64,000 nt of DNA from the NCBI RefSeq assembly GCF_000373805.1, contig NZ_KB892450.1:62001-126000 (forward strand), given 5' to 3'. Below the pieces are notes generated by a model. That model was given only the letters and a program-made list of their open reading frames with translations, did no database searches and was not told the origin of the DNA. A program made the translations under genes and the position numbers. This document shows positions 8,028-17,166 of the stretch, piece after piece (the stretch's first letter is position 1; the number at the start of each line of letters is the position of its first letter). This stretch comes from Corynebacterium pilosum DSM 20521 = CIP 103422 (GTDB lineage Bacteria; Actinomycetota; Actinomycetes; Mycobacteriales; Mycobacteriaceae).

Positions 8028-10615
8028 GCGACCCCCATGGTGACCACGTCTCTCGTGCGATTGATTCCGCAGTTGAGGCGGCCCGGAGCGTGGGCATTGA
8101 GCTTAACGACGATCAACCGGCCCATGATTTAGCGGCTCGACCAAAGACGTCGCTGGCGTTTGACCTGCGAAACTTGCCCGATGTCACGGATCTCGGGGCT
8201 GTGGAAAATGCGCTAGAAGAGCTACCGGGTGTGCGTGCGCGCCTTGTGTACTCGACGAAGACCGCGTGGATCACGGCACCGGATTTGATGGATCCTTCTG
8301 ATGTGATCGCCGTGATGGAGCGTTACGGTATTGACGCGGTGATGACGGATTCTTCTCTGCGGCGCCGCATCGTGGCGTCCCATACGGAGGAGCGCCACGG
8401 CGCGGTTCCTCGTCGTGCGATGCGTGGAACGAAAGGCATGAGCGGGCGGATGCGCCGCCTCCAGGCGGAGGAGGCGCGGGCCTTAGATTCGGCGCGCACG
8501 GCCGGTTTCCTGCGTAATCAGCGAGCCAACCAGCGGCGCACGGGGGCCGACCAGGACGTTTTGTACACCTCGCGGGAGATGATGACGGTCCCGCGCCTCT
8601 TGGTGGCGTTGATCCTAGGCATTCCTGTGATTGTGGTGTCGTATTTTCAGGCATTGCAGTTTCCGGGTTGGCAGTGGGTGGCGCTTGTGATGAGCGCTCC
8701 CGTGGTGGTGTGGTCGGCGTGGCCTTTCCACCGCGCGCTGGTCGGTGGGGTGCGCCGGGGCCTGACTGCCCTGGATGGGGCGAGTTCGCTGGCGATTCTG
8801 GTGGCGTTTACGTGGTCCATCGCTCTGCTTGTGGGCACTCCGGCGGGGGATATTGGGTGGAATTCGGAGCCGAAGTGGTTCGCGTTTAACCACTCTCGGT
8901 TGTCCGACGGTGAGCTCTTTCTCGACGTGGCCTGCGGGATGACCATCTTGCTGCTGGCCGGCCGCATCTGGACGATGCGCGCTAGACCCAGCCTGCTCAA
9001 CGAGATGGCGCGGCGTCGACCTGACCCGTCAACGCAGGTGGCTCTCTCGGTGCGCAATAGGGCGACCGGCGCAGTCGGGGTGCACCATGTGAACTTGGGG
9101 GAGGTCAGCCCCGGCGACGATATTGTGCTGCATGCTGGCGAGATCATCCCGGTCGATGGACGCGTGATCGGCGGTTCGTGCGAACTTGAGCCCGGGCTGA
9201 TCGACGCCCGCGAAGACATGGTGGTCAAGGTGAATTCGCAGGTCTTTGCGGGTTCGCGGATTGTCGATGGGCAGATCAAGGTGCGCGTGGAAAAGACCGG
9301 GCACCAGACCCGTATGGCCGCTACGCACCGCTGGATTCAGGATGCTTCGCAGCGCCAGCACCAGGCCACCATGCTGTCCACGAGGACGGCGAGCTGGTTG
9401 ATCCCCGCCGCTGTGGTGATAGCCTTGATTGATTTCATGGCGTGGGTGGCGCTGTCGAATAATTACAACGCCGCGATGGCGACCGCGCTGGCGATTCTGG
9501 CCTCGGTAGCCCCGACGGCGTTGGCGCTGTCGCCCTCGATCGCGATCCGGCTGGGCATCGAATCGTCGGCACGCAACGGCATCATGATCCGCGACGGCAA
9601 GACGCTACGCAAGCTGGAAAACCTGGACACCGTCATCTTCAACCGGGTGGGCACGCTCGTCCTGCCGGAGATGAACGTGGAAACGATCACCGCGGAGCGT
9701 GGCGAAAACGCTGACATGGTGCTGCGCGTGGCGGGCGCTTTGTCGATGGAATCGGACCACCCTTCGGCCCAGGCGATCGTCCGCGCCGCCCGCGAAGCCC
9801 GCGACCACGCCGAAGGCGGCGACGAGGTGCCGCACTGGATTGACGTGACCAACCTGGAGATCACCAAGGAAGGCGATTTCAAGGGCCGCATCGAGCTATT
9901 CACGCGTGACGACGAGGGCGTGGAGCACCCGCACCAGGTCGATGCACTGCTGTGGCGGCCCACCAACCTTTCTAGCCTGCACGGCCGGCTCGCCGTTGCC
10001 GCTACGGCAGGCGGTACGCCCATCGTCGTGCGGTGGAAGGGTAAAGACCGCGGCGTGATTACCCTCTATGACCCGATCAAGGACGATGCTCAAGAAGCCG
10101 TGACCCGCCTGGAGGACATGGGGCTGGAGACCATGATGCTCTCGCGCGATACCTATCCCGTGGCGCGCAAGTTCGCGGACCTGCTGGGCATTTCCTCTGT
10201 TCTTGCGGGCATCAGCAGCAACGATAAGCCGAAGACTGTGCGTTCCGTGCACACCCAAGGTGCCAACGTGGCCATGGTGGGGGACCACTCGGTGGAGTCC
10301 TCCCTGAAGGTCGCGGACGTGGGCATCTTGGTGAATGCTGGCGACAAACTCGACACCAGCCGCGACATGCACGACAAGCTGTCGGTCGCCGTGGTGCGCG
10401 ACGATGTCTCCGCCATCCCTCAGCTGATCGAGCAAGCCCGCCGCGTGTGCACCATCATTGACCGCAATATCGTCTATTCGTGGGCGTATAACATCACGGC
10501 GATGGCGCTGGCCGTCGCAGGGCTGCTGCACCCGATGGCTGCGACGGTGCTGATGCTGGGCATGTCGCTGTTTGTGGAAGTACGCTCCGTGTCGGCGAAA
10601 AAATTCCCCCACTAG
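8024..10615 (+). CDS. P-type ATPase-like membrane protein lacking catalytic residues
   Basis: 863 residues with the architecture of a P1B metal-transporting ATPase: an N-terminal HMA-like ferredoxin fold without a CxxC (about 40-108), a long basic linker, membrane helices from about 190, an actuator-like region (VSPGDDIVLHAGEIIPVDGR) and a P-domain. Key residues are missing. The membrane CPC is Ala-Pro-Thr (about residues 496-498), the phosphorylated Asp of DKTGT is Asn (FNRVGTL, N540), the TGES loop reads as VNSQ, and GDGxND is GDHSVESS. The fold seems kept (SDHPSAQAI; VGDHSVESSLKVADVGI) and the frame is intact over 2.6 kb, so it is probably expressed as a non-transporting or regulatory protein. 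Similar genes sit between hemB and hemE in relatives, from memory, where they are annotated as cation ATPases. Confidence 0.85.
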   Translation: MSDPHGDHVSRAIDSAVEAARSVGIELNDDQPAHDLAARPKTSLAFDLRNLPDVTDLGAVENALEELPGVRARLVYSTKTAWITAPDLMDPSDVIAVMERYGIDAVMTDSSLRRRIVASHTEERHGAVPRRAMRGTKGMSGRMRRLQAEEARALDSARTAGFLRNQRANQRRTGADQDVLYTSREMMTVPRLLVALILGIPVIVVSYFQALQFPGWQWVALVMSAPVVVWSAWPFHRALVGGVRRGLTALDGASSLAILVAFTWSIALLVGTPAGDIGWNSEPKWFAFNHSRLSDGELFLDVACGMTILLLAGRIWTMRARPSLLNEMARRRPDPSTQVALSVRNRATGAVGVHHVNLGEVSPGDDIVLHAGEIIPVDGRVIGGSCELEPGLIDAREDMVVKVNSQVFAGSRIVDGQIKVRVEKTGHQTRMAATHRWIQDASQRQHQATMLSTRTASWLIPAAVVIALIDFMAWVALSNNYNAAMATALAILASVAPTALALSPSIAIRLGIESSARNGIMIRDGKTLRKLENLDTVIFNRVGTLVLPEMNVETITAERGENADMVLRVAGALSMESDHPSAQAIVRAAREARDHAEGGDEVPHWIDVTNLEITKEGDFKGRIELFTRDDEGVEHPHQVDALLWRPTNLSSLHGRLAVAATAGGTPIVVRWKGKDRGVITLYDPIKDDAQEAVTRLEDMGLETMMLSRDTYPVARKFADLLGISSVLAGISSNDKPKTVRSVHTQGANVAMVGDHSVESSLKVADVGILVNAGDKLDTSRDMHDKLSVAVVRDDVSAIPQLIEQARRVCTIIDRNIVYSWAYNITAMALAVAGLLHPMAATVLMLGMSLFVEVRSVSAKKFPH

Positions 10616-10634
10616 TCCCAAGGAGTATGTCACC

Positions 10635-10985
10635 ATGCGTTTTCACGCCGCCATCCCTATTCTTGCTGTGAACAGCGTGGAATCGGTCCACGAGTTCTAC
10701 ACAGCCATCTTCGGCGAGACCGACATCGAGCCCGAGGCCGGCATCGCCGAGTGGGAGGTGTCCGCGGGCCACTACGTCCAGGTCGCCGAAATACCTGAGC
10801 GCGCAGGTCAGGGCGCAGTAGTCGTCGGCACGCGCGATGTGCAGTCGCTTGTCGACGAGCTCCGCGCCCGAAACCTTCCTGTCACCGATGTGGAGGATTA
10901 CTCCTTCGTCAAGGTAGCCGTGGCCGTGGATCCTGACGGAAATGAGATCCAATTCGCTGAAGACGTAGACACAGCGGAGGACTAG
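10635..10985 (+). CDS. VOC (glyoxalase/dioxygenase superfamily) protein
   Basis: A 116-residue single-domain protein with the paired beta-alpha-beta-beta-beta pattern: IPILAVNSVESVHEFYTAIF at the N terminus and the typical closing block VDPDGNEIQFAED. ATG 10635 is chosen because AGGAG (10621-10625) lies 9 nt before it; the frame is open further upstream inside the preceding gene. The family covers glyoxalases, dioxygenases and antibiotic-binding proteins; nothing here decides between them. It lies 19 nt behind the ATPase-like gene. Confidence 0.82.
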   Translation: MRFHAAIPILAVNSVESVHEFYTAIFGETDIEPEAGIAEWEVSAGHYVQVAEIPERAGQGAVVVGTRDVQSLVDELRARNLPVTDVEDYSFVKVAVAVDPDGNEIQFAEDVDTAED

Positions 10986-11044
10986 GCGGACGGCCCGGGT
11001 GGGGCAGTTTCCTTCTGTCAAACTTTTGGTCCACAATGGGGGAC

Positions 11045-12094
11045 ATGAAACGTCGCGACCTAAAGAATGCCCCGCTGCTTGAGGCAGCCAATGGCCGTAC
11101 CCCCTCCCGCACCCCGGTCTGGTTCATGCGCCAGGCCGGTCGCTCCCTTCCGGAGTACAAGAAAGCACGCGAAGGCATCTCCATGCTGGACTCGTGCTTC
11201 ATGCCCGAGCTGCTCGCTGAGATCACGATGCAGCCGGTGCGCCGCCACGACGTGGACGGGGCCATCTTGTTCTCCGATATCGTGGTGCCGCTGCGCGCCG
11301 CCGGCGTGGGTGTAGAGATTGTGCCCGGCCGCGGACCAGTGATGGACAAGGCGATCGAGTCGCGTTCCGACGTCGATGCGCTTCCCATCCTCGACCACGA
11401 GGTAGAAGAGGTCGCGGACGGCATCGAGATCATCCTGGATGAGCTGACCGACCAGCAGGTACTCATCGGCTTCGTCGGCGCACCTTTCACCCTGGCCAGC
11501 TACCTGGTGGAAGGCGGCCCCTCGAAGAACCATGAGAAGACCAAGGCCATGATGCACGGCGACCCAGACACCTGGCACGCCCTGATGAAGCGCATCGTGC
11601 CCACCGTGAAGAATTTCCTGCGCACCCAGGTGAACGCGGGCATCGACGCCATGCAGCTCTTTGATTCCTGGGCTGGGTTCCTGACGCGCAAGGACTATGT
11701 TGAGCACGTGCTGCCGTATTCGGTGGAGATCCTGGAATCGGTGGCGGGCGAGATTCCGCGCATCCACTTCGGCGTGGCCACCGGCGAAATTCTTGGGGCC
11801 ATGAGCGATGCCGGCTCTGAGGTCATGGGTGTGGACTGGCGCGTCCCACTCGACGAGGCCGCGAAGCGTTTCTCTAGCCCGCGCGTATTGCAGGGCAACC
11901 TGGATCCGGCGATGCTGTTCGCCGGTTCCGATGTTGTGCGCTCCGAAGTCGCACGTATCAAGGCCGAGGCCGCCCGCGCGATCGAGGCAGGCGATGCGAC
12001 CGGCCACATCTTCAACCTGGGACATGGTGTCTTGCCCACCACCCAGGCGGAGGCCATCACCGAAGCAGTGGCCATTATCCACGAGGAGCAGTAA
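11045..12094 (+). CDS. hemE: Uroporphyrinogen decarboxylase
   Basis: Decarboxylates uroporphyrinogen III to coproporphyrinogen III. Family blocks are PVWFMRQAGRSLPEYKKARE at the N terminus, ILFSDIVVPLRAAG, GFVGAPFTLASYLVEGG, DSWAGFL and NLGHGVLPTT near the end. ATG 11045 (349 residues) is preferred over the in-frame ATG 11036, because a CACAAT box (11032-11037) sits exactly 7 nt before it. That is the same leaderless spacing seen at many genes here, and it would leave ATG 11036 untranscribed. hemY follows without any gap. Confidence 0.97.
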   Translation: MKRRDLKNAPLLEAANGRTPSRTPVWFMRQAGRSLPEYKKAREGISMLDSCFMPELLAEITMQPVRRHDVDGAILFSDIVVPLRAAGVGVEIVPGRGPVMDKAIESRSDVDALPILDHEVEEVADGIEIILDELTDQQVLIGFVGAPFTLASYLVEGGPSKNHEKTKAMMHGDPDTWHALMKRIVPTVKNFLRTQVNAGIDAMQLFDSWAGFLTRKDYVEHVLPYSVEILESVAGEIPRIHFGVATGEILGAMSDAGSEVMGVDWRVPLDEAAKRFSSPRVLQGNLDPAMLFAGSDVVRSEVARIKAEAARAIEAGDATGHIFNLGHGVLPTTQAEAITEAVAIIHEEQ

Positions 12095-13495
12095 ATGAAA
12101 TTTGCCATCGTTGGCGCAGGACTTGCTGGCTTGACCAGTGCATACGAAATTCGGAAGGCGGAGCCGGACGCGCATATCGACGTCTACGAGGCCACCGACC
12201 GTATCGGCGGAAAACTTCTTACCGTCCCCTTCGACGCCGGCCCCACCGACATGGGCGCAGAAGCCTTCTTGTATCACCGGCCCGCGGCGCGCGAGTTCTT
12301 CACTGAGCTCGGCCTTGCCGACAAGATCAAGTTCCCCTCGGGGCTGCGTTCCACGGTGTTTACCGGCGGGGAGCTGAAAAACTTGCCACGCGGCGGGATG
12401 ATGGGCATCCCCTCGTCGTCAAGTCCCGTGGAACACCTGGTCAGCGAGGAGACCGCCGCGCGTATCGACGCCGAGGCCGACCAGCCGGGGATCGACTGGG
12501 AAGTCGGCGGCGACATGAACGTGGGTGCCCTGGTGCGCGAACGCATGGGCGATGAGGTCGTGGACCGCATCGTGTCCGCCCTGCTTGGTGGGGTGTATTC
12601 CTGCACGGCCGATGATTTAGGCATCCGCGCAACGATCCCGCGCCTGGCCGAGGAGTTCGACCGCCTGGCTGAGGCGGGGGAGAAGGTCACCTTCCACGCC
12701 GCCATCGAGGCGATCAGCCAGCAGCGCAAAGAACAGTCCGCCGGCGTGAAGCCCGGGCCGGTGTTCGGCTCCTTCGACGGCGGCTACGCCGAGGTGTACG
12801 AGACCCTGGCGGAGAAGTCCGGCGCCAACATCTACATTGATGCGTTCATCTCTGGCGCCAAGCGCACCGACGCTGGCAAATTCACCCTGACCGGCGGGCA
12901 GGACGAGGAGTACGATCGACTGATCCTGGCTACCCCCGCCCCGACCACGGCGCTTCTGCTGCGCGACATCGCCCCGGAGGCAGGGGGCGCCCTGAAGTCG
13001 GTGCAGCTTGCGGACAGTGCGGTCGTCGGCATGCGCTTTGCTTCCGACGAGGGCCTGCCCGATAACTCCGGAGTGCTGGTCGCCGCCGATCAGGAGGGTG
13101 TGCACGCCAAGGCCTTCACGTTCTCCTCGAAGAAGTGGCCGCACCTCGGCGAGCGCGGCGGGGCACTGGTGCGCGCCAGCTTCGGACGCTTCGGAGACAC
13201 CATCGCGCGCGATACCGACGAGGACACCCTGGTCGATTGGGCGCTCGACGACCTCCAGACCACCACCGGTTTCGACGGCCGCGCCGCCGGCCTAGAGGAG
13301 ATCTATGTGCAGCGCTGGCTCGGCGGCCTTCCGCGTTACGACGAGAACCACATCGCCACCGTGCGCAAGGTTTTCTCGCTTATCGACGACGTCCCCGGCC
13401 TTGCCCTGACTGGCGCGTGGGCTGGGGGAGTGGGTGTGCCCGCCGTGATCACCCACGCGAAGGAGACCGTGGCCGGCATGCTGGGTGAGGATTAG
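12095..13495 (+). CDS. hemY: Coproporphyrinogen/protoporphyrinogen oxidase (HemY/CgoX type)
   Basis: FAD-dependent oxidase, 466 residues; in actinobacteria this family generally works in the coproporphyrin-dependent branch (coproporphyrinogen III to coproporphyrin III). The N-terminal dinucleotide fold reads IVGAGLAGLTSAYEIRKAEP, followed by DRIGGKLLT. The C-terminal FAD block reads LALTGAWAGGVGVPAVITHA. The ATG directly abuts the hemE stop (TAA-ATG), so translation is probably coupled. The later steps (ferrochelatase, HemQ) are not in this window. Confidence 0.93.
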   Translation: MKFAIVGAGLAGLTSAYEIRKAEPDAHIDVYEATDRIGGKLLTVPFDAGPTDMGAEAFLYHRPAAREFFTELGLADKIKFPSGLRSTVFTGGELKNLPRGGMMGIPSSSSPVEHLVSEETAARIDAEADQPGIDWEVGGDMNVGALVRERMGDEVVDRIVSALLGGVYSCTADDLGIRATIPRLAEEFDRLAEAGEKVTFHAAIEAISQQRKEQSAGVKPGPVFGSFDGGYAEVYETLAEKSGANIYIDAFISGAKRTDAGKFTLTGGQDEEYDRLILATPAPTTALLLRDIAPEAGGALKSVQLADSAVVGMRFASDEGLPDNSGVLVAADQEGVHAKAFTFSSKKWPHLGERGGALVRASFGRFGDTIARDTDEDTLVDWALDDLQTTTGFDGRAAGLEEIYVQRWLGGLPRYDENHIATVRKVFSLIDDVPGLALTGAWAGGVGVPAVITHAKETVAGMLGED

Positions 13496-13522
13496 TCACG
13501 ATCTGGACTAGATTAGGTGAGC

Positions 13523-14251
13523 GTGAACCAGAATCCTGAAGAAACCCCCACTGAGCAAGAGTCCGAGTGGTGGGAAGAACCCGGCATGCCGTGGAACAAG
13601 AAGCCCGGCAAGGCCGACTACTGGTGCCTCGGCTGGCTCGGGTTCGTCGGCCTGTTCGGCATGGCGATGATCCCGCTGCGCGCCTGGCTTTTGGGCCTGT
13701 CGCCCGAGGTCATGCTGGCGTTGACGGGCTCCCGGCTGGGTGCCGCGTCGACGGGTGCTTTGGCCGCCGTCGGCCAGGCGCCGGGGTGGATCTGGTACCT
13801 GCTGATCGGCTCTGTCGTGGCCATCAAGTTTGACTGGGTGTACTGGTGGGCCGGCAAGCTGTGGGGCCGCGGGATGCTGGACGTCTACGCCGAGCAGTCG
13901 GCCCGTACAGCCCGCAATATTGAGCGCGCCGAACGCTGGACCCAGAAGTTGGGCTGGTTCGGCATTTTTCTCGCCTACCTGCCGATTCCTTTGCCGATCG
14001 CCCTCGTAGTCTTCATCATGAGCGGTGCCACCGGCATGAAGGTGGGCAAGTTTATGGTGCTCAACTTCATCGCCAAAACGGTGTGGAACCTGGGCTACTT
14101 TGCACTGGGCTACGCCATCGGCGAGCCGGTTGTCTACGTGCTGGAGCAGTACCAGAAGGTGGCTGGCTGGATCGCGATCGCCCTGGTTGTCGTGGTGATG
14201 GCCTCGGTGTTCTACAAGCAGTCGAAAAACGATTCCAGCGCGGCCAAATAG
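13523..14251 (+). CDS. DedA/SNARE-associated-like membrane protein
   Basis: 242 residues with an acidic, Trp-containing N terminus, about five membrane helices, and the re-entrant block GWFGIFLAYLPIPLPIALVV, which resembles DedA (VTT-domain) proteins linked to lipid scrambling. The usual DedA Arg/Glu pattern is only partly visible, so the family call is moderate. GTG 13523 is chosen because TAGATT (13509-13514) lies 8 nt upstream; a GTG at 13517 would fall before the expected transcript start. It is convergent with the next gene on the minus strand. Confidence 0.7.
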   Translation: MNQNPEETPTEQESEWWEEPGMPWNKKPGKADYWCLGWLGFVGLFGMAMIPLRAWLLGLSPEVMLALTGSRLGAASTGALAAVGQAPGWIWYLLIGSVVAIKFDWVYWWAGKLWGRGMLDVYAEQSARTARNIERAERWTQKLGWFGIFLAYLPIPLPIALVVFIMSGATGMKVGKFMVLNFIAKTVWNLGYFALGYAIGEPVVYVLEQYQKVAGWIAIALVVVVMASVFYKQSKNDSSAAK

Positions 14252-14268
14252 GTCGCGCTGACTTGGGC

Positions 14269-15132
14269 CTACTCGTTGCGGTAGACCATGAGCGAAGAGA
14301 AGTCATGGTCGCCGCGACCACGTTCAGCCTGCTCATCCAAGGAATCCAGCGCAGCGCGCACCGCGGGGAGGTCCTTATCGGTGGAATCCAGCATGAGTCG
14401 CGCATCCTTCGCGATCGCATCCACGGTGAAATCACCCGGCGAGGTCTCCCGCTCACCCAGCACAAACGGCTGCTTCATGTTGCGCATGAACTCTAAACCG
14501 GTGGATCCCAACAGTTCGGAGACCTCCGCGGCGTCCAAGCCCTGCGACTCACCCAAGTACAGCGCCTCCTTATAGCCCTGCGCGGTCACGGCCAGCGCCA
14601 GGTTAGCCAGCAGCTTGCCCGTGGCTGCCTTCGCCCCAGAATCGACGACCTTCAGCCGCTCCGGGTTAGCAGCGGCCCACGGTGCGACTACCTCAGCCAC
14701 GGTTTCTCGTCGTGAAGCGTCCGCCCCACCCACGTAAACGCCCAGCTTGCCGTTGCGCGCCGGGGTCAGTGTGCCCACCACCGGGGCGTGCACATAACTA
14801 GGGACGGCCGCGGCGAACTCCGTGGCGTCCTCCGGCGACACGGTAGTGGTATCCGTCCAGGTCACGCCCTCGGGGATCAGGCCTGGCTCGATCACGACCT
14901 CGCGCACGGTGTCCGGACCGAACAGCGAAGTAATCACCAAGTCCGCGCCTTCGACGGCCTCCGCGGGGGTATCGGCAGCACGCGCGCCCTTATCGACGAG
15001 CGCCTGCGTCTTCTCCTTCGTGCGGTTCCACACGGTGAGGCTGTGGTCGTCGACAAGCTTCAACGCCAGCTCGGTGCCCATGCGACCCAAGCCCAAGAAT
15101 GCAATATTTAATGAAGTGTTCATGCTCACCAT
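14269..15132 (-). CDS. NAD(P)-dependent 3-hydroxyisobutyrate dehydrogenase-like oxidoreductase
   Basis: About 287 residues of the beta-hydroxyacid dehydrogenase family: N-terminal NIAFLGLGRMGTELALKLVD (GxGxxG), substrate-binding block (HAPVVGTLTPARNGKLGVYVGG), and the catalytic-lysine region DSGAKAATGKLLANL (the family Lys is in the GxGxxxKxxxN-like GAKAATGKLLAN). The frame is open much further upstream, but conserved sequence starts at MNTSLN. ATG 15132 has a GATAAT/TAATTC box 7-9 nt before it; ATG 15123 is the alternative. It is divergent from hemL. The substrate is unknown. Confidence 0.85.
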   Translation of the reverse strand: MVSMNTSLNIAFLGLGRMGTELALKLVDDHSLTVWNRTKEKTQALVDKGARAADTPAEAVEGADLVITSLFGPDTVREVVIEPGLIPEGVTWTDTTTVSPEDATEFAAAVPSYVHAPVVGTLTPARNGKLGVYVGGADASRRETVAEVVAPWAAANPERLKVVDSGAKAATGKLLANLALAVTAQGYKEALYLGESQGLDAAEVSELLGSTGLEFMRNMKQPFVLGERETSPGDFTVDAIAKDARLMLDSTDKDLPAVRAALDSLDEQAERGRGDHDFSSLMVYRNE

Positions 15133-15197
15133 GGTGCCAGAATTATCACTGGTCGTCCCATGCCCAATCGGGATGGCTTGGTGAGGGCAGGCTGAAC

Positions 15198-15203
15198 TAC
15201 AAT
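15198..15203 (+). promoter_or_regulatory. -10 element TACAAT of hemL
   Basis: TACAAT lies exactly 7 nt before ATG 15211, the position expected for a leaderless transcript starting at that A. An upstream ATG (15202) overlaps the -10 and is therefore unlikely to be used. Confidence 0.6.
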
Positions 15204-15210
15204 GGTGCGC

Positions 15211-16542
15211 ATGACTGCCCGAGATCTTTTTAGCCAGAATACGTCGAGTAATACCGCCAAGTCCGCCGAGCTGTTTCAGCGCGCGCAGGCGGTGACCCCG
15301 GGTGGCGTGAACTCCCCGGTGCGCGCCTTCGGTTCTGTGGGCGGGCAGACCCGCTTCATCACCAAGGCCGAAGGATCGCGCCTGACGGACGTGGACGGCA
15401 ACGAATACGTTGACCTGGTGAACTCCTGGGGGCCGATGGTGCACGGCAACTCGCATCCGGCCATTCTGGAGGCTGTGGAAAAGGCCATGAAGGATGGCTT
15501 GAGTTTCGGTGCTCCCACCGCCGGTGAGGTGGAGCTGGCGCAGGCCATCATCGACCGCACCAGCGTCGATGCGGTGCGCATGGTCAACTCCGGTACCGAG
15601 GCAACCATGAGTGCGGTGCGTCTAGCGCGTGGGTTTACGCAGCGCGCGAAGATCATCAAGTTTGACGGCTGCTACCACGGCCACGTGGACTCCCTGCTGG
15701 CATCCGCGGGTTCAGGCGTGGCTACTTTTGCGCTGCCGGACTCCCCGGGGGTGACGGGTGCGCAGGCGGGCGACACGATCGTCGTGAAGTACAACGATCT
15801 TGACGCGGTCCGCCAAGCCTTCGCGGAGCACCCAGGCGAAATCGCGGCCATCATCACGGAGGCCGCCGCCGGCAACATGGGCACCGTCGCACCGCAGGAG
15901 GGCTTCAACGCGGCGCTGAAGCAGATCGCGCACGACAACGGCGCGCTGCTGATCATCGACGAAGTGATGACCGGCTTCCGCACCTCCTACTCCGGCTGGT
16001 ACGGCGTGGATCACGTGGCTGGCGACCTGACCACCTTCGGCAAGGTCATCTCCGGCGGACTTCCCGCGGCAGCCTTCGGCGGGCGCGCGGACATCATGGC
16101 GCATCTCGCGCCGAACGGCCCCGTCTACCAGGCAGGCACGCTGTCCGGAAACCCGGTGGCGATGGCTTCCGGTCTGGCGTCGCTGAAGCTGGCCAGCGAA
16201 GACATCTACCCAACCCTGCACGCTAACGCCGACCAGCTGGAGAAACTCATCAGCGAAGCGCTCACTCGCGAAGGCGTGGCGCACCACATCCAGCGCGCCT
16301 CCACGATGCTGTCCATCCGCTTCGCCGAAGGGGAGGGCCACAACTTCGAGGACATGAAGGCTGCTGAGACCTTCCGTTTCGCGCCGTTCTTCCACGCCCT
16401 GCTGGACCACGGCGTCTACGGCCCACCCAGCGCGTTTGAGACCTGGTTCGTCTCCACGGCACTTAACGACGATGATTTCGCCGCCATCGAAGCCGCCCTC
16501 AAACCGGCAGCTGCCGCTGCAGCCAGCGCGACCGCAGAGTAA
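15211..16542 (+). CDS. hemL: Glutamate-1-semialdehyde 2,1-aminomutase
   Basis: PLP enzyme converting glutamate-1-semialdehyde to 5-aminolevulinate, the step after HemA. The product is 443 residues. Signature blocks are [61 protein letters not shown] and the PLP-lysine block [18 protein letters not shown]. Start ATG 15211 is chosen from the leaderless spacing to TACAAT. An Ala-rich tail (about 12 residues) ends the protein. The phosphatase gene follows after 15 nt, so hemL probably heads the operon that continues into the cytochrome c maturation genes. Confidence 0.97.
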   Translation: MTARDLFSQNTSSNTAKSAELFQRAQAVTPGGVNSPVRAFGSVGGQTRFITKAEGSRLTDVDGNEYVDLVNSWGPMVHGNSHPAILEAVEKAMKDGLSFGAPTAGEVELAQAIIDRTSVDAVRMVNSGTEATMSAVRLARGFTQRAKIIKFDGCYHGHVDSLLASAGSGVATFALPDSPGVTGAQAGDTIVVKYNDLDAVRQAFAEHPGEIAAIITEAAAGNMGTVAPQEGFNAALKQIAHDNGALLIIDEVMTGFRTSYSGWYGVDHVAGDLTTFGKVISGGLPAAAFGGRADIMAHLAPNGPVYQAGTLSGNPVAMASGLASLKLASEDIYPTLHANADQLEKLISEALTREGVAHHIQRASTMLSIRFAEGEGHNFEDMKAAETFRFAPFFHALLDHGVYGPPSAFETWFVSTALNDDDFAAIEAALKPAAAAAASATAE

Positions 16543-16557
16543 AGGACTGACTCAAGC

Positions 16558-17166
16558 ATGACCACCACCATCGTCCACCTGGTCCGCCACGGCGAGGTCT
16601 ACAACCCCGGCAAGATCCTTTACGGGCGCATCCCGGGTTACCACCTGTCCTCGCGCGGGCACTCCATGGCGGCTGCCACCGCGGATTCCTTCCGCGGCCA
16701 CGACGTCACCTACCTGGCCGCCAGCCCCTTGGAGCGCGCCCAGGAAACCGCCGCGCCGATCTCCAAGGTCACCGGGCTTGAAGTGCGAACCGACGAGGCA
16801 CTGATCGAATCCGGCAACCGGTTTGAAGGCCTGCGCACCAAAGGCTGGCGTTCGCAGCTGTGGAACCCAATCCGCTGGCGGCTCATGACCGACCCGTCCG
16901 TGCCCAGCTGGGGCGAGCCTTATGAGGAGATCCTGGCGCGCATGATGGACGCGGTCGAACGCGCCCGGCTCGCGGCCGAGGGGCACGAGGCGATTCTGGT
17001 GAGCCACCAGCTGCCGATCGTGATGGTGCAGCGCGCCGTCGCCGATAAGCCGCTGCCACATAACCCGCTGGACCGCCAATGCGATTTGACGAGCGTGACC
17101 TCTTTGCTGTTTCGTGATGGCATACTTACTGAATCCTTCTATTCCACCCCAGCACGAGAGATCTAA
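16558..17166 (+). CDS. Histidine phosphatase (phosphoglycerate mutase family)
   Basis: 202 residues. The catalytic RHG motif sits at the N terminus (HLVRHGEVYNP), with AASPLERAQETA and a C-terminal ILVSHQLPIVM block giving the second catalytic His. This superfamily includes cofactor-dependent mutases and many phosphatases; the substrate cannot be read from sequence. It starts 15 nt after hemL and ends directly before the thioredoxin-like gene. The same hemL-phosphatase-thioredoxin-ccdA order occurs in related genomes as I recall it. Confidence 0.88.
   Translation: MTTTIVHLVRHGEVYNPGKILYGRIPGYHLSSRGHSMAAATADSFRGHDVTYLAASPLERAQETAAPISKVTGLEVRTDEALIESGNRFEGLRTKGWRSQLWNPIRWRLMTDPSVPSWGEPYEEILARMMDAVERARLAAEGHEAILVSHQLPIVMVQRAVADKPLPHNPLDRQCDLTSVTSLLFRDGILTESFYSTPAREI

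Noticed and set aside
15133-15456. N-terminal extension of the HIBADH-like protein on the minus strand
   Set aside because: The extension lies over the hemL promoter and coding region and has no homology-like features; conserved sequence begins at MNTSLN.
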